A stretch of 64,000 nt of DNA from Rubellimicrobium sp. (GCA_020852925.1 JADYZU010000051.1:33174-97173); one strand, 5' to 3'. Shown: positions 1 through 11,498, counted from the first letter of the stretch. The notes: generated from the sequence alone by a model not told the origin. Made by a program: numbers and translations.

Positions 1-880
1 GCCACTCCAGCCCGCGCGCCAGTCGCTGCGCCCCAAGCCAGCGGCGGAGGCGCAGCAGGTTGATGCCGAAGGCCGCCACCGCCGCCGCCGCGCCCCACCA
101 CAGGCCCGCCGCCAGCGACAGGACCAGCGCCAGCGGCAGCGCGGCGCCATAGACGATGGCGCGGCGCCGTTCGGCGCGGAAATGCGGCGGATGCATCCCG
201 CCCACCTCGGCAAAGCCCTGCCCGGTGCGCAGGTTGCGCCGCCACCACGCGCGCAGGCGGGTCATGGCGATGTCGTGCCGGGTCATGGCCAGCGGCAGGC
301 GCAGCGCACCGTGGCCGGCCTTGCGCAGGCGGATGACGAATTCCTCGTCCTCGGAGGCGACGATGGCGGGGTCAAAGCCGCCCACCGCGTCAAAGGCCGC
401 CGCGCGCAGCAGCATGTCGCCGCCACAGGCCGCGATCGGACCTGCGGGCCGGTGCCATTCGATGGCGGTCATGGCGTGATAGGCATTGGCGGCGGGGCGT
501 TCCTCTTCGCGCCAGCCGGTGACCAGCGCCAGGCCCGGATCGGCGTCAAGCGCCGCGATCCCCGCCGCGATCCAGCCGGGCACGAGGGTGCAGTCGCCAT
601 CGACGAACTGCACGAATTCCGGCAGGCCCTGCGCGCGCAGGGCGGCGAACCCCTCGTTGCGGCCGCGCGCGGCGGAGAAGGGCGTGGCGGGGTCAAGCTC
701 CACCACCAGCGCGCCCAGCGACCGGGCCAGGGCGGCGCTGCCGTCCGAGGAACCCGAATCGACATAGACCACGACCCCCGCCTGCGCGCGCAACGAGTGC
801 AGGCAGGCGGCAAGGCGCGCGCCTTCGTTGCGGCCGATGGCGATGGCGGCGACACGGGTCATGGCGGTCATGGCAGTCAT
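1..880 (-). CDS. Family 2 glycosyltransferase (C-terminus cut by window edge)
   Basis: Translating the minus strand gives a GT-A fold glycosyltransferase: an N-terminal nucleotide-binding start (AIAIGRNEGARL), VDSGSSDGS, then VDGDC, which is the metal-binding DxD region. The far end is rich in hydrophobic residues, suggesting membrane segments as in many polysaccharide glycosyltransferases. The reading frame stays open to base 1, so the C-terminus lies outside the window. I chose the ATG at 880 because it overlaps the stop of the upstream gene as ATGA; a later in-frame ATG at 862 directly precedes the conserved region and is the alternative. It is the last visible gene of a minus-strand polysaccharide cluster. 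Donor and acceptor sugars cannot be inferred. Confidence 0.82.
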   Translation of the reverse strand, partial: MTAMTAMTRVAAIAIGRNEGARLAACLHSLRAQAGVVVYVDSGSSDGSAALARSLGALVVELDPATPFSAARGRNEGFAALRAQGLPEFVQFVDGDCTLVPGWIAAGIAALDADPGLALVTGWREEERPAANAYHAMTAIEWHRPAGPIAACGGDMLLRAAAFDAVGGFDPAIVASEDEEFVIRLRKAGHGALRLPLAMTRHDIAMTRLRAWWRRNLRTGQGFAEVGGMHPPHFRAERRRAIVYGAALPLALVLSLAAGLWWGAAAAVAAFGINLLRLRRWLGAQRLARGLEW

Positions 881-2124
881 GGCAGAGCCCCGGGCCTGAT
901 GTCCGGGCAGACCCCGCCCCGCGCCGCCGTGGCCAGGAGCGTGGCCAGACGCCGCGCCTCGGTGCGGCTGTCGAAGGCGGCCTCGACCTGCGCGCGCGCG
1001 GCCGCGCCCATCGCCGAGGGCGCGTCAAGCGCGGCCAGGATCGCGCGGGCCAGCAGCGCGGCATTGCCCGGCGCCACCAGATGCCCCGAGACCCCGTCCT
1101 CCACCAGTTCCGTCACGCCGCCCACGCGGGTGGCGACCACCGGCAGGCGCGCGGCCATCGCCTCCATCAGCACCACCGGCACCCCTTCGGCGAACGAGGG
1201 CAGGACCAGCACATCGGCCTCGGCCAGCGCGCCGGCGACGAAATCGGCATCGCGGTAGCCGGTGAAGCGCAGCGCATCGCCCAGGCCCAGCGCGCGGCCC
1301 TCCTCTTCCAGCAGGGCGCGTTCCGGCCCGTCTCCGATCAGGGTGAGCGTGACCTCGGGCCGCAGCGCCCGCACGGCGGACAGCGCCTGAAACAGCACCG
1401 GCACGCCCTTGACCCCGGCCAGACGGCCCACGAACAGCAGCCGCCCCCGCCCGGGAACCCGCGGGCGGCCGTAGCGGGCAGGATCGACGCCGCAATGCAC
1501 CACATGCAGCCGCGGCCAGTGGACCCGCGCGGCATGGAGCATCGCCTGCGCACGGGCAAAATCCGAGATGCAGGCGACAAAGGCCGCGCGCGCGATCTTT
1601 TCATCCAGCCGCCAGTGCCCCGGCTCGGCCAGATCGTCGGGGCCGTGCAGGGTGAAGCTGTAGGGAATCCCGGTCAGTTCCGAGGCCAGCATCGCCACGG
1701 TGCAACTGGCCTTGGCGATGTGGTTGTGCAGATGCACCACCCCTTGCGCCCGCATCCAGCGAGCCAGGGTCAGGGCCTCGGCGAAATAGATGAGGTTCCA
1801 GACCCGCCCGCGCAGGCCGCGCGGCGCGGTGCGCCAGGCCAGCGCCAGCGCCCGCAGGAACCGCCCCGGCCGGGCGAGTGCCGCGAGTTTGGCCAGCACC
1901 AGGCGCGGATGCGCGGTGGCCTCGAGGACGTGGAAGGTGCCGGCCTGTTCGGCGCGCTGTTCGGGGCCGACCATGTGCTCGGGCCCGGTGCGGCGGATGC
2001 TTGCGGTCAGGACCGTGATCCCCGCCCCGCGCAGCGCGGCCACCTCGCGCTGGATGAAGGTATCGGTGGCGCGGGGATATTCGCCGGTGAGATACGCCAC
2101 CGGCCCGGGAAGCGGCGCGTTCAT
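877..2124 (-). CDS. Family 4 (GT-B) glycosyltransferase
   Basis: 415 residues, the usual length for a GT4 enzyme. The C-terminal half carries the retaining GT-B signature: a GRLAGVKG nucleotide-sugar loop, a LIGDGPER turn, and an E-x7-E motif in FAEGVPVVLMEAMA, followed by PVVATRVGG. The N-terminal half has YLTGEYPRATDTFIQREV, which resembles the colanic-acid/exopolysaccharide WcaL-like group. Both ends overlap neighbours by 4 bases (ATGA), so translation is probably coupled with the epimerase upstream and the GT2 gene downstream. Likely role: adding a sugar to a lipid-linked surface polysaccharide at the cytoplasmic face of the inner membrane. The specific substrate is unknown. Confidence 0.88.
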   Translation of the reverse strand: MNAPLPGPVAYLTGEYPRATDTFIQREVAALRGAGITVLTASIRRTGPEHMVGPEQRAEQAGTFHVLEATAHPRLVLAKLAALARPGRFLRALALAWRTAPRGLRGRVWNLIYFAEALTLARWMRAQGVVHLHNHIAKASCTVAMLASELTGIPYSFTLHGPDDLAEPGHWRLDEKIARAAFVACISDFARAQAMLHAARVHWPRLHVVHCGVDPARYGRPRVPGRGRLLFVGRLAGVKGVPVLFQALSAVRALRPEVTLTLIGDGPERALLEEEGRALGLGDALRFTGYRDADFVAGALAEADVLVLPSFAEGVPVVLMEAMAARLPVVATRVGGVTELVEDGVSGHLVAPGNAALLARAILAALDAPSAMGAAARAQVEAAFDSRTEARRLATLLATAARGGVCPDIRPGALP

Positions 2125-2993
2125 GCGGCCTCCTTCATGCCGGCGTCAAAGCCCGTCACCGGGCGCCAGCCCAGCGCATGGAGCCGCGCATTGTCATAGC
2201 GGCGCGGTGCCATGCGCGCATGAAGCACCGGGCGGCGCAACAGCCCCGGCGCGCGCGCGCCAAGGGGCGCGGCCAGGATCGCCGCCAGATCGACGAGCGC
2301 GAAGGGCAACGGCAGCACCAGACGCGGCCGCCCCGGCATCGCGGCCAGATAGCGCGCGGCATCGGGGCGTTCGTCATCGACGACGTGGACGATCTCGACC
2401 CCGCTCCAGTCGCCCTCGGCCGCGATCACAAGGGCGAGGGCGGCGTTCGTGACATGCGACAGCGGGATCTCGCCCCGGCCCAGACGCAGGAACAGCGGGC
2501 CGGCACACAGGCCCAGATGCGCGTTCCACAGCCGCCCGCGCCCCCACAGCGCGCCCAGACGCAGGATGCGCAGCGGCTGACCCTGCGCGGCGGCCTTTTC
2601 CTGGGCGATCTTGGCGCGGGTATAGGCGTCGCGCAGATGCGGGCGCGGATCGGGGGGCGTGGTTTCGTCCACCACGCGCGCCATGCCGTCGCAGACGGCG
2701 ATGGACCCGGCCAGCACCATCGGCACCCGCGCCGCGGCGATCAGGCGCGTGGCCTCGACGGTATCGCGGCGGTGCCGGGCATCGTCGCCGGTCAGCGCCC
2801 CGGCGCAATGGATGATGCGGGCGACGCCGCGCAGCGCCTCGAGCGGGACGCCCTCGGCCAGATCGCAGGCCACATCGCCCCCCGGCCCGCGCGTCAGCCG
2901 GCGCACCTCGTGCCCGCGCGCCCGCGCGGCGGCCACCACGGCGCGCCCCAGAAACCCGTCCGCGCCGGTGACAAGCAGACTCAGACCGCCCAT
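2121..2993 (-). CDS. NAD-dependent epimerase/dehydratase (extended SDR)
   Basis: 290 residues beginning with a Rossmann glycine motif, LLVTGADGFLG. The catalytic YxxxK appears as YTRAKIAQEK at about residue 138. This is the extended short-chain dehydrogenase fold used for nucleotide-sugar epimerases and dehydratases. The gene overlaps the oxidoreductase upstream by 13 bases and the GT4 gene downstream by 4, so it belongs to the same polysaccharide operon. The likely job is preparing or remodelling a nucleotide sugar, but the substrate cannot be read from the sequence. Confidence 0.85.
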   Translation of the reverse strand: MGGLSLLVTGADGFLGRAVVAAARARGHEVRRLTRGPGGDVACDLAEGVPLEALRGVARIIHCAGALTGDDARHRRDTVEATRLIAAARVPMVLAGSIAVCDGMARVVDETTPPDPRPHLRDAYTRAKIAQEKAAAQGQPLRILRLGALWGRGRLWNAHLGLCAGPLFLRLGRGEIPLSHVTNAALALVIAAEGDWSGVEIVHVVDDERPDAARYLAAMPGRPRLVLPLPFALVDLAAILAAPLGARAPGLLRRPVLHARMAPRRYDNARLHALGWRPVTGFDAGMKEAA

Positions 2994-4105
2994 GGCATCG
3001 GCTCCGGCTGGGCGCAGGAGGTGGTCATCGCCTGCGCGCCCGCCTGTTCGCCGGCGTTGTGGATGGCCAGCGTCACCTCGGTCAGGTGGAGCGCGTAATC
3101 CCCGGCCAGCCGGGGCGCGCGGCCCCGGGCGATGGCCTCGGCCATCTCGTGCGGGCCAAGGGCGAAATTCATCGCCGCCGCGCCCCGGGGCGCCACATGC
3201 GGATGCGCCGGCCCCGAGACGACGACCCGTCGCGCGATCGGCGATTCGATGAGCCGGCGGCGCAGCACCAGGCGACGGCGGAAGGTGACGCGGGCGGCGT
3301 TGTCCCAGGCCTCGGGCACGGTCAGGGTGCCCTTCTCGCCCACCACGCGCAGGCGGTGGTCATGGGGCGCCGCGATCGAGCAGGTCAGCCGCGCCACCAC
3401 GCCCGAGTGGAAGAACAGCGTCGCGACCGAGAAATCGGGCGCGCCCGTCGTGGCGGCGGGCTTGTCCGGAACCAGTTCGGCCGAGGCCGCGACCACCGTG
3501 CGCACCGGCCCGAAAAAGGCGATGAGCCACGACAGCCAGTAGCCCGCATGTTCAAGGGTGGCGCCGGTGCGGAATTCGTCGGCGACGGGCCAGGGCGCGC
3601 CGCTTTCGCTGCGCCACAGCGCGACCGGCGCCTGCGGGATGAACCCGTCGTCCATCTCGGCATAGACCACGACCGGCCGCCCGGCGATGCCGGCGCGCAG
3701 CGCCCGGCCCAGCGCCTGCGCCGCCTCGGACAGCACCGACGAGGGCGCCGAGGCCAGATGCACGCCCCGCGCCCGCGCCAGCGCGTGCAGATCGCGCGCC
3801 TCGGCCATGGTCAGGGTCATGGGCTTTTCCGACCAGACATGGACCCCGGCAGACAGAAGCGCGCGGCTGACCCCCGCGTGTTCGCCCGGGTTGGTGAGAT
3901 TCAGCACCAGCGCGCCGCGCTGCCCCTGCGCGATCACCGCGGCCATGTCGGGCAGGGGCGGCACATGCCAATGCGCGCAGAAGGCCGCCTGACGCGCGGG
4001 GTCGCGGTCATGGGCGCCGGTCACGCGCATGTCCTTCATCACCGCGAAGGATCGCATGTAGAGATCGGCGACATAGCCGCAGCCGACCAGCACCACCGTC
4101 TTCAT
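2981..4105 (-). CDS. Gfo/Idh/MocA family oxidoreductase
   Basis: 374 residues with an N-terminal dinucleotide-binding motif (VVLVGCGYVADLY) and the family's EKP motif (WSEKPMTLT) near residue 95, followed by the alpha/beta substrate domain. Members oxidise or reduce sugars and nucleotide sugars with NAD(P). The frame is open for another 80 codons upstream, but that stretch is Arg/Ala-rich with no homology-like pattern; MKTVVLVGCGY is the natural start. First gene of the minus-strand polysaccharide operon, divergent from the WecG-type gene. Probably a nucleotide-sugar dehydrogenase; substrate unknown. Confidence 0.86.
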   Translation of the reverse strand: MKTVVLVGCGYVADLYMRSFAVMKDMRVTGAHDRDPARQAAFCAHWHVPPLPDMAAVIAQGQRGALVLNLTNPGEHAGVSRALLSAGVHVWSEKPMTLTMAEARDLHALARARGVHLASAPSSVLSEAAQALGRALRAGIAGRPVVVYAEMDDGFIPQAPVALWRSESGAPWPVADEFRTGATLEHAGYWLSWLIAFFGPVRTVVAASAELVPDKPAATTGAPDFSVATLFFHSGVVARLTCSIAAPHDHRLRVVGEKGTLTVPEAWDNAARVTFRRRLVLRRRLIESPIARRVVVSGPAHPHVAPRGAAAMNFALGPHEMAEAIARGRAPRLAGDYALHLTEVTLAIHNAGEQAGAQAMTTSCAQPEPMPWAV

Positions 4106-4232
4106 CGCCACCCTGCCCCGATCCCGCCCACGAATTGCCTTGCCCGCTGCCCTTTGCCGGTGAACCTTCTGGCGGACAAGCATGGCAAGAGTTTGGCCCA
4201 TGGCGGCGATTGTGCAAGAGACCGGCGAGGCG

Positions 4233-4994
4233 ATGGAATTCCGCAGCGGCGCGGCGCGGGTGCGGGTGAATGCGCCCCTGCGGGCGGGGCTGCTGGCGGC
4301 GGTCGAGGCGCGCCTTGCGCGGGGCGAGGGATTCGCCATCGCCACGCTGAACCTGGACCATCTGGTGAAGCTGGCGCGCGATCCGGCCTTTGCCGGCGCC
4401 TATCGCGCGCAGGATTTCGTCACCGCCGACGGGCGGCCGGTGGTCTGGCTGGCGCGGCTGGCGGGGCAGCGGCTTGAACTGATCACGGGATCGGACCTGA
4501 TCGTGCCGCTTCTGCACGTCGCGGCGGCACGTCAGGTCCGGGTCGGGCTGCTGGGCGCGACCGGGGCGACGCTGGCGGGCGCGGCGGAACGCCTGCGCGA
4601 GGCGATTCCCGGCCTCGACATCGCGCAACAGATCGCGCCGCCCATGGGATTCGATCCCGATGGCGACGACGCGCGCGCCGCCCTTGCCGCGATGCAGGCG
4701 GCGGGGGTGGGCCTGTGCCTGCTGGCGCTGGGGGCGCCGAAACAGGAACGTCTGGCCGCGCGCGGGCGGGAACTGGCGCCGGGGATCGGGTTCGCCTCGA
4801 TCGGGGCCGGCCTCGACTTCATCGCCGGAAGCCAGCGGCGCGCGCCGGCCTGGGTGCGGGCGATCGCGCTCGAGTGGCTGTGGCGGATGCTGTCGGACCC
4901 GCGCCGGCTGCTCCTGCGCTACCTGCGCGCGGCGATGATCCTGCCCGGACAGATGCGCAGCGCGCTGTCGCAAAGGCGCGGGACGCGGCCCTGA
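4233..4994 (+). CDS. WecG/TagA/CpsF family glycosyltransferase (GT26)
   Basis: About 253 residues, typical for the family. Characteristic features are ATLNLDHLVKL near the start, LITGSDLIV, the GAPKQERL motif in the centre, and the closing RAPAWVRAIALEWLWR followed by an RLLLRYL helix. The family transfers N-acetylmannosamine or a related sugar onto an undecaprenyl-linked acceptor; a C-terminal amphipathic tail usually binds the membrane. In-frame ATGs also exist at 4182 and 4200; I chose 4233 because the conserved sequence begins there, but the start is not certain. Divergent from the oxidoreductase gene, so the two directions probably share a promoter region. Confidence 0.85.
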   Translation: MEFRSGAARVRVNAPLRAGLLAAVEARLARGEGFAIATLNLDHLVKLARDPAFAGAYRAQDFVTADGRPVVWLARLAGQRLELITGSDLIVPLLHVAAARQVRVGLLGATGATLAGAAERLREAIPGLDIAQQIAPPMGFDPDGDDARAALAAMQAAGVGLCLLALGAPKQERLAARGRELAPGIGFASIGAGLDFIAGSQRRAPAWVRAIALEWLWRMLSDPRRLLLRYLRAAMILPGQMRSALSQRRGTRP

Positions 4995-5018
4995 CGGCGG
5001 CCTGCGGCTGATTTCCCC

Positions 5019-5047
5019 TTTTCGTGGCCGCAATCGCCGCTTATACC
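5019..5047 (+). promoter_or_regulatory. Candidate promoter of the leu leader/leuA transcript
   Basis: A -10-like TATACC ends at 5047, with a weak -35-like TTTTCG about 17 bases upstream. The distance from this -10 to the ATG at 5055 is only 7 bases, so the transcript would begin at or next to the start codon and the leader peptide would be leaderless. This is inference from motif spacing. Confidence 0.45.
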
Positions 5048-5054
5048 CCGGGGC

Positions 5055-5132
5055 ATGACCCACGCGCCCCTCCTTTCCGCCGCCCTGCCCGCCATCGGGC
5101 TGATCGGCCTGCTTCTTCTTAGCCGCCTCTGA
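5055..5132 (+). CDS. leu operon leader peptide (25 residues)
   Basis: A short ORF just upstream of leuA encodes 25 residues, of which nine are leucine, with four consecutive Leu codons (CTG CTT CTT CTT, 5109-5120) near the end, then Ser-Arg-Leu and a TGA stop. Such a cluster of regulatory codons ahead of a gene for the same amino acid is the hallmark of a ribosome-mediated attenuator, as known for leu, trp and other leader peptides. The stop codon lies inside the 5' arm of a 10-bp hairpin. No Shine-Dalgarno sequence is visible; the predicted transcription start coincides with the ATG. The peptide itself probably has no function beyond sensing charged tRNA-Leu. Confidence 0.72.
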   Translation: MTHAPLLSAALPAIGLIGLLLLSRL

Positions 5133-5175
5133 GCGTGCCATCCCGGCGCGCCGCTCAGAGGGTCGCGCGCGCCGG
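5126..5175 (+). promoter_or_regulatory. leuA attenuator: two mutually exclusive hairpins
   Basis: Stem A pairs CCTCTGAGCG (5126-5135) with CGCTCAGAGG (5152-5161), 10 perfect pairs, and overlaps the leader stop codon. Stem B pairs CCGGCGCGC (5143-5151) with GCGCGCCGG (5167-5175), 9 perfect G-C pairs. The 5' arm of B sits in the loop of A and the 3' arm of A in the loop of B, so the two should compete. A ribosome stalled on the Leu run would leave A free to form; one that reaches the stop would cover the first arm of A and allow B. No T-run follows B, so classical termination is not proven. Confidence 0.6.
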
Positions 5176-5213
5176 ATCGAAGAAGCCCCCAGACGAAAGC
5201 AGGAAACGAACCG

Positions 5214-7993
<2,780 letters not shown>

Positions 7994-8012
7994 TCCCTGA
8001 AAGGGGAGGCCC

Positions 8013-9008
8013 TTGGCGCGCAACGGATCAAGCGATGAATTCACCGGCCCGGTCCGCCGCCTTCTGGTGGGGCTGATCCTTGTCGTCTGCGTCGCCGCGC
8101 TGCTGGTCTGGCGGATCGACAACCCGCGGATGGAGCGGCTGCGCGCCGCCGTCGTGGACCGGGTGGTGCCGCCGATGGCCTGGGTGATGCGGCCGGTGAC
8201 GGCCATGGTCACGCTGGTCTCGGACTTTCAGAGCTATACGCAGCTTTACGAACAGAATCAGGAACTGCGCCGCCAGTTGCAGCAGATGCGCGCCTGGCGC
8301 GAGGCGGCGCTTCAGCTTGATCAGGAAAACGCGCGGCTGCTTGAACTGAACAACGTGCGGCTCGATCCGGAACTGACCTGGATCACGGGCGTGGTGATGG
8401 CCGATTCGGGATCGCCGTTCCGGCAGTCGGTGCTGCTGAACGTGGGCGCGCGCGACGGCATTCTGGACGGCTGGGCGGCGGTGGACGGGCTGGGCCTGGT
8501 CGGGCGCATCTCGGGCGTGGGCGAGAGCACGGCGCGGGTCATGCTGCTGACCGATGCCTCGTCCAAGGTGGCGGTGACGATCCAGCCTTCGGGACAGCGG
8601 GCGATCCTGTCGGGGGACAACAGTTTCTATCCGGTGCTCGACTTCATCGAATCGGCCGATGCGGTCCGGCCCGGCGATCAGGTGACGACCTCGGGCGACG
8701 GCGGGCTGTTCCCGCCGGACCTGCCGGTGGGGACGGTCGCCCTTGGCACCGACCAGCGGCTGCGGCTGCGGCTGCTGGCGGATTACCAGCGCCTCGAATT
8801 CCTGCGGGTGCTGCGCTCGGGCGAGCGTGAGCGGATCCTTGACCCGGGCGGGCTTCTGATTCCGCCGGGGGGGGTGACGGCCCTGCCCGGGGTGGATGCC
8901 GGCCCCGCGCGCAGCGCCGACGGCCTGCCGATCCCGCCAACCCGGCCCCCTGCCCCCGATGCCGCCACGGGCACCGCCCCCCCCGCGACCGAGGCCGGCG
9001 ATGGCTGA
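8013..9008 (+). CDS. mreC: Rod-shape protein MreC
   Basis: 331 residues. One N-terminal membrane segment (LLVGLILVVCVAALLVW), then a coiled coil rich in Gln, Glu and Arg (about residues 70-110) and the beta-sandwich region typical of MreC (LLNVGARDGILDGWAAVDGL, GRISGVGESTARVMLLTD). The last 60 residues are Pro/Ala-rich and probably disordered. MreC is a periplasmic scaffold linking MreB/MreD to PBP2. Translation most likely starts at TTG 8013, preceded by AAAGGGGAGG. Overlaps mreD by 8 bases. Confidence 0.93.
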   Translation: MARNGSSDEFTGPVRRLLVGLILVVCVAALLVWRIDNPRMERLRAAVVDRVVPPMAWVMRPVTAMVTLVSDFQSYTQLYEQNQELRRQLQQMRAWREAALQLDQENARLLELNNVRLDPELTWITGVVMADSGSPFRQSVLLNVGARDGILDGWAAVDGLGLVGRISGVGESTARVMLLTDASSKVAVTIQPSGQRAILSGDNSFYPVLDFIESADAVRPGDQVTTSGDGGLFPPDLPVGTVALGTDQRLRLRLLADYQRLEFLRVLRSGERERILDPGGLLIPPGGVTALPGVDAGPARSADGLPIPPTRPPAPDAATGTAPPATEAGDG

Positions 9009-9540
9009 TGTGGTGGACAGCCGGCCCTGGCTGGGCCGGATCATCTGGCCGGTGCTGTTCGCGGTGCTGGTCATGGGCGCGCTGCTGCCGTTCGACGCGA
9101 TTCCGCCGGTCTGGGTCGGGCCGGACCTGCCCCTTGCGCTGACACTGGTGTGGGTGGTGCGGCGCCCGGATCTGGTGCCGGTGCCGGTGATCGCGCTGGC
9201 CTGGTTTCTGGCGGATCTGCTGCTTCAGCGGCCGCCCGGCCTCATGACGCTGCTGGTCGTCCTGCTGAGCGAGACCCTGCGGCGCCACAACAGCGCATTG
9301 CGGGGGCTGCCGTTCCTGCTCGAATGGCTGGCGGTCAGCGCCGGGATCATCGCCGTCACCATCGCCTTTCGCGTCGTCCTTGCCGTGCTGCTGACGCCGC
9401 AGGCGCCGCTGGGACTGTCGCTCATGCAGATGGTGATGACCATGATCGCCTGGCCCGTGGTGGCGCTGGTGGCGCGGATCTTCTTCGGCATCACCCGCGC
9501 AGCACCGGGTGAGGTGGACGCATTGGGACGGCCGATATGA
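9001..9540 (+). CDS. mreD: Rod-shape protein MreD
   Basis: 179 residues, dominated by hydrophobic helices (IIWPVLFAVLVMGALLPF near the start, FLLEWLAVSAGIIAVTIAF, MVMTMIAWPVVALVARIFF near the end), as expected for the small polytopic MreD of the elongasome. The ATG at 9001 lies inside the end of mreC, and the stop overlaps the start of mrdA. Identification rests on size, topology and position between mreC and the PBP2 gene; sequence motifs in this family are weak. Confidence 0.88.
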   Translation: MADVVDSRPWLGRIIWPVLFAVLVMGALLPFDAIPPVWVGPDLPLALTLVWVVRRPDLVPVPVIALAWFLADLLLQRPPGLMTLLVVLLSETLRRHNSALRGLPFLLEWLAVSAGIIAVTIAFRVVLAVLLTPQAPLGLSLMQMVMTMIAWPVVALVARIFFGITRAAPGEVDALGRPI

Positions 9541-11498
9541 GACTTGATTTCCGTTCCCGCCAGCAACTGCGCGAGCAATCCGAGATCCCCCGCCAGCTTG
9601 GCCGGCGCGGCCTGCTGATCGGGGGACTCCAGCTTGTCACGGCGGGGGTGATCCTGGGGCGGATGCATCACCTTCAGGTCGATCAGGCCGACGAATTCCG
9701 CCTGCTGGCCGAAGAGAACCGCGTCAACTTCCGCCTGATCCCGCCGGCGCGCGGCCTCATCCACGACATCAACGGCATCCCGCTGGCGGTGAACGAACAG
9801 AACTACCGCATCGTCCTTGTGCGCGAGGATGCGGGCGACGTGGCCCGGGCCCTTGAGCGTCTGGGACAGGTGGTGGCGCTGTCGCCCGAGGCGGTGGCGC
9901 GCACCATCGAGGAAAGCGCGCGTTCCTCGCCCTTCGTGCCGATCACGGTCATGGAGCGCGTCTCGTGGGAGGATGTCGCGCGCGTGACGATGAATGCCCC
10001 CGCCCTGCCGGGGATCAGCGCCGAAGTGGGCCTGTCGCGCGCCTATCCGCGCGGGGCGGATACCGCGCATGTCGTGGGCTATGTCGGCCCGGTCAGCGAC
10101 TATGACCTGAGCCAGATGGAAGACCCCGACCCCCTCATGCGCATCCCGCGCTTCCAGATCGGCAAGACCGGGGTCGAGGCGCGGCTTGAGGATACGTTGC
10201 GCGGCGAGGCGGGCACCCGCCGCATCGAGGTGAACGCGGTCGGCCGGATCATGCGCGAACTCGACCGGGTCGAGGGGGTGGCCGGCAAGGACGTGCAACT
10301 CACCCTCGATGCGCGGCTTCAGGCCTATGTCGAGGCCCGGCTGGAAACCGAAGCCTCGGCCTCGGTCGTGGTGCTCGACTGCCAGACCGGCGACATCCGC
10401 GCGGTCGGCAATACCCCGACCTTCGATCCGAACCTGTTCGTGCGCGGGATCTCCTCGGCCGACTGGACGGCACTGAACGAGAACCCCTTTCGCCCGCTGT
10501 CGGCCAAGGCGGTGCAGGGCACCTATCCGCCCGGTTCCACCTTCAAGATGGTGACCGCGCTTGCCGCGCTCACCGCGGGCGTGGTGGACCCGGACGAAAC
10601 CGTGCGCTGCAACGGCTATACCGAAATCTCGGGCACGCGGTTCCATTGCTGGCGGTCCTCGGGCCACGGCAACGTCACGCTGAACGCCAGCCTCCAGCAA
10701 AGCTGCGACTGCTACTATTACGAGGTCGGCCAGCGCGCGACCATCGACAACATCGCCGCCATGGCCCGGCTTCTGGGCCTGGGCGTGCGCCATGACCTGC
10801 CGATGTCGGCGGTGGCGCAGGGCCTTGCCCCGGACCGGGCCTGGAAGATCGAGGTGCGGGGCGAGGACTGGCGCGTGGGCGATACGGTGAACGCCTCGAT
10901 CGGGCAGGGCTATGTCCTGGCCTCGCCGCTGCAACTGGCGGTGATGACGGCGCGCATCGCCACCGGCCTGGACATCCGGCCGCGCCTGGTCCATCGCATC
11001 GGCGGGATCGAACAGCCCTCGGGCCGCGGTGGCAGTCTGGGCCTGAACGAGAACCACCTGCTGCGCATCCGGCAGGGCATGTTCGACGTGCTGAACTCGG
11101 ATCGCGGCACCGCCCGCGAAAGCCGGGTCGTGGCCGACGGGCTGCGCCTGGCCGGCAAGACCGGGACAAGTCAGGTGCGCCGCATCACCCCCGAGGAGCG
11201 CGCGCGCGGCGTCACCTCGAACGACCAGCTTCCGTGGGAGCGGCGCGACCATGCGCTGTGGGTGAATTTCGCCCCCTTCGACAACCCGCGATTTGCCGTG
11301 GCGGTGGTGGTCGAACATGGCGGCGGCGGCTCGACCGCAGCGGCGCCGATCGGGCGCGACGTGACCTTGCAGGCGATCTACGACGGCGATCCCCCGCTCG
11401 AGGCCTACCCCGCCAACTGGCGCGCCCGCATCCGCGACCAGCAGGAACGCATCCGGACCCGGCTTGCCGGCGCGGCGGCGGGCGGGGAACGGGCATGA
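9537..11498 (+). CDS. mrdA: Penicillin-binding protein 2 (elongasome transpeptidase)
   Basis: 653 residues. One N-terminal membrane anchor (GLLIGGLQLVTAGVILGRM), the dimerisation/pedestal domain (RGLIHDINGIPLAVN), then the transpeptidase domain with active-site serine in PPGSTFKM (SxxK), the second motif in QQSCDCYYYEVG (SCD, the SxN equivalent), and the KTGT box in LAGKTGTSQV. It cross-links peptidoglycan during side-wall growth and partners with RodA, encoded next. Both ends overlap neighbouring genes by 4 bases, pointing to coupled translation and matched amounts. Confidence 0.96.
   Translation: MRLDFRSRQQLREQSEIPRQLGRRGLLIGGLQLVTAGVILGRMHHLQVDQADEFRLLAEENRVNFRLIPPARGLIHDINGIPLAVNEQNYRIVLVREDAGDVARALERLGQVVALSPEAVARTIEESARSSPFVPITVMERVSWEDVARVTMNAPALPGISAEVGLSRAYPRGADTAHVVGYVGPVSDYDLSQMEDPDPLMRIPRFQIGKTGVEARLEDTLRGEAGTRRIEVNAVGRIMRELDRVEGVAGKDVQLTLDARLQAYVEARLETEASASVVVLDCQTGDIRAVGNTPTFDPNLFVRGISSADWTALNENPFRPLSAKAVQGTYPPGSTFKMVTALAALTAGVVDPDETVRCNGYTEISGTRFHCWRSSGHGNVTLNASLQQSCDCYYYEVGQRATIDNIAAMARLLGLGVRHDLPMSAVAQGLAPDRAWKIEVRGEDWRVGDTVNASIGQGYVLASPLQLAVMTARIATGLDIRPRLVHRIGGIEQPSGRGGSLGLNENHLLRIRQGMFDVLNSDRGTARESRVVADGLRLAGKTGTSQVRRITPEERARGVTSNDQLPWERRDHALWVNFAPFDNPRFAVAVVVEHGGGGSTAAAPIGRDVTLQAIYDGDPPLEAYPANWRARIRDQQERIRTRLAGAAAGGERA

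Noticed and set aside
4106..4345. 80-codon N-terminal extension of the Gfo/Idh oxidoreductase
   Set aside because: The extension has no homology-like pattern and occupies the divergent promoter region; MKTVVLVGCGY is the standard start.
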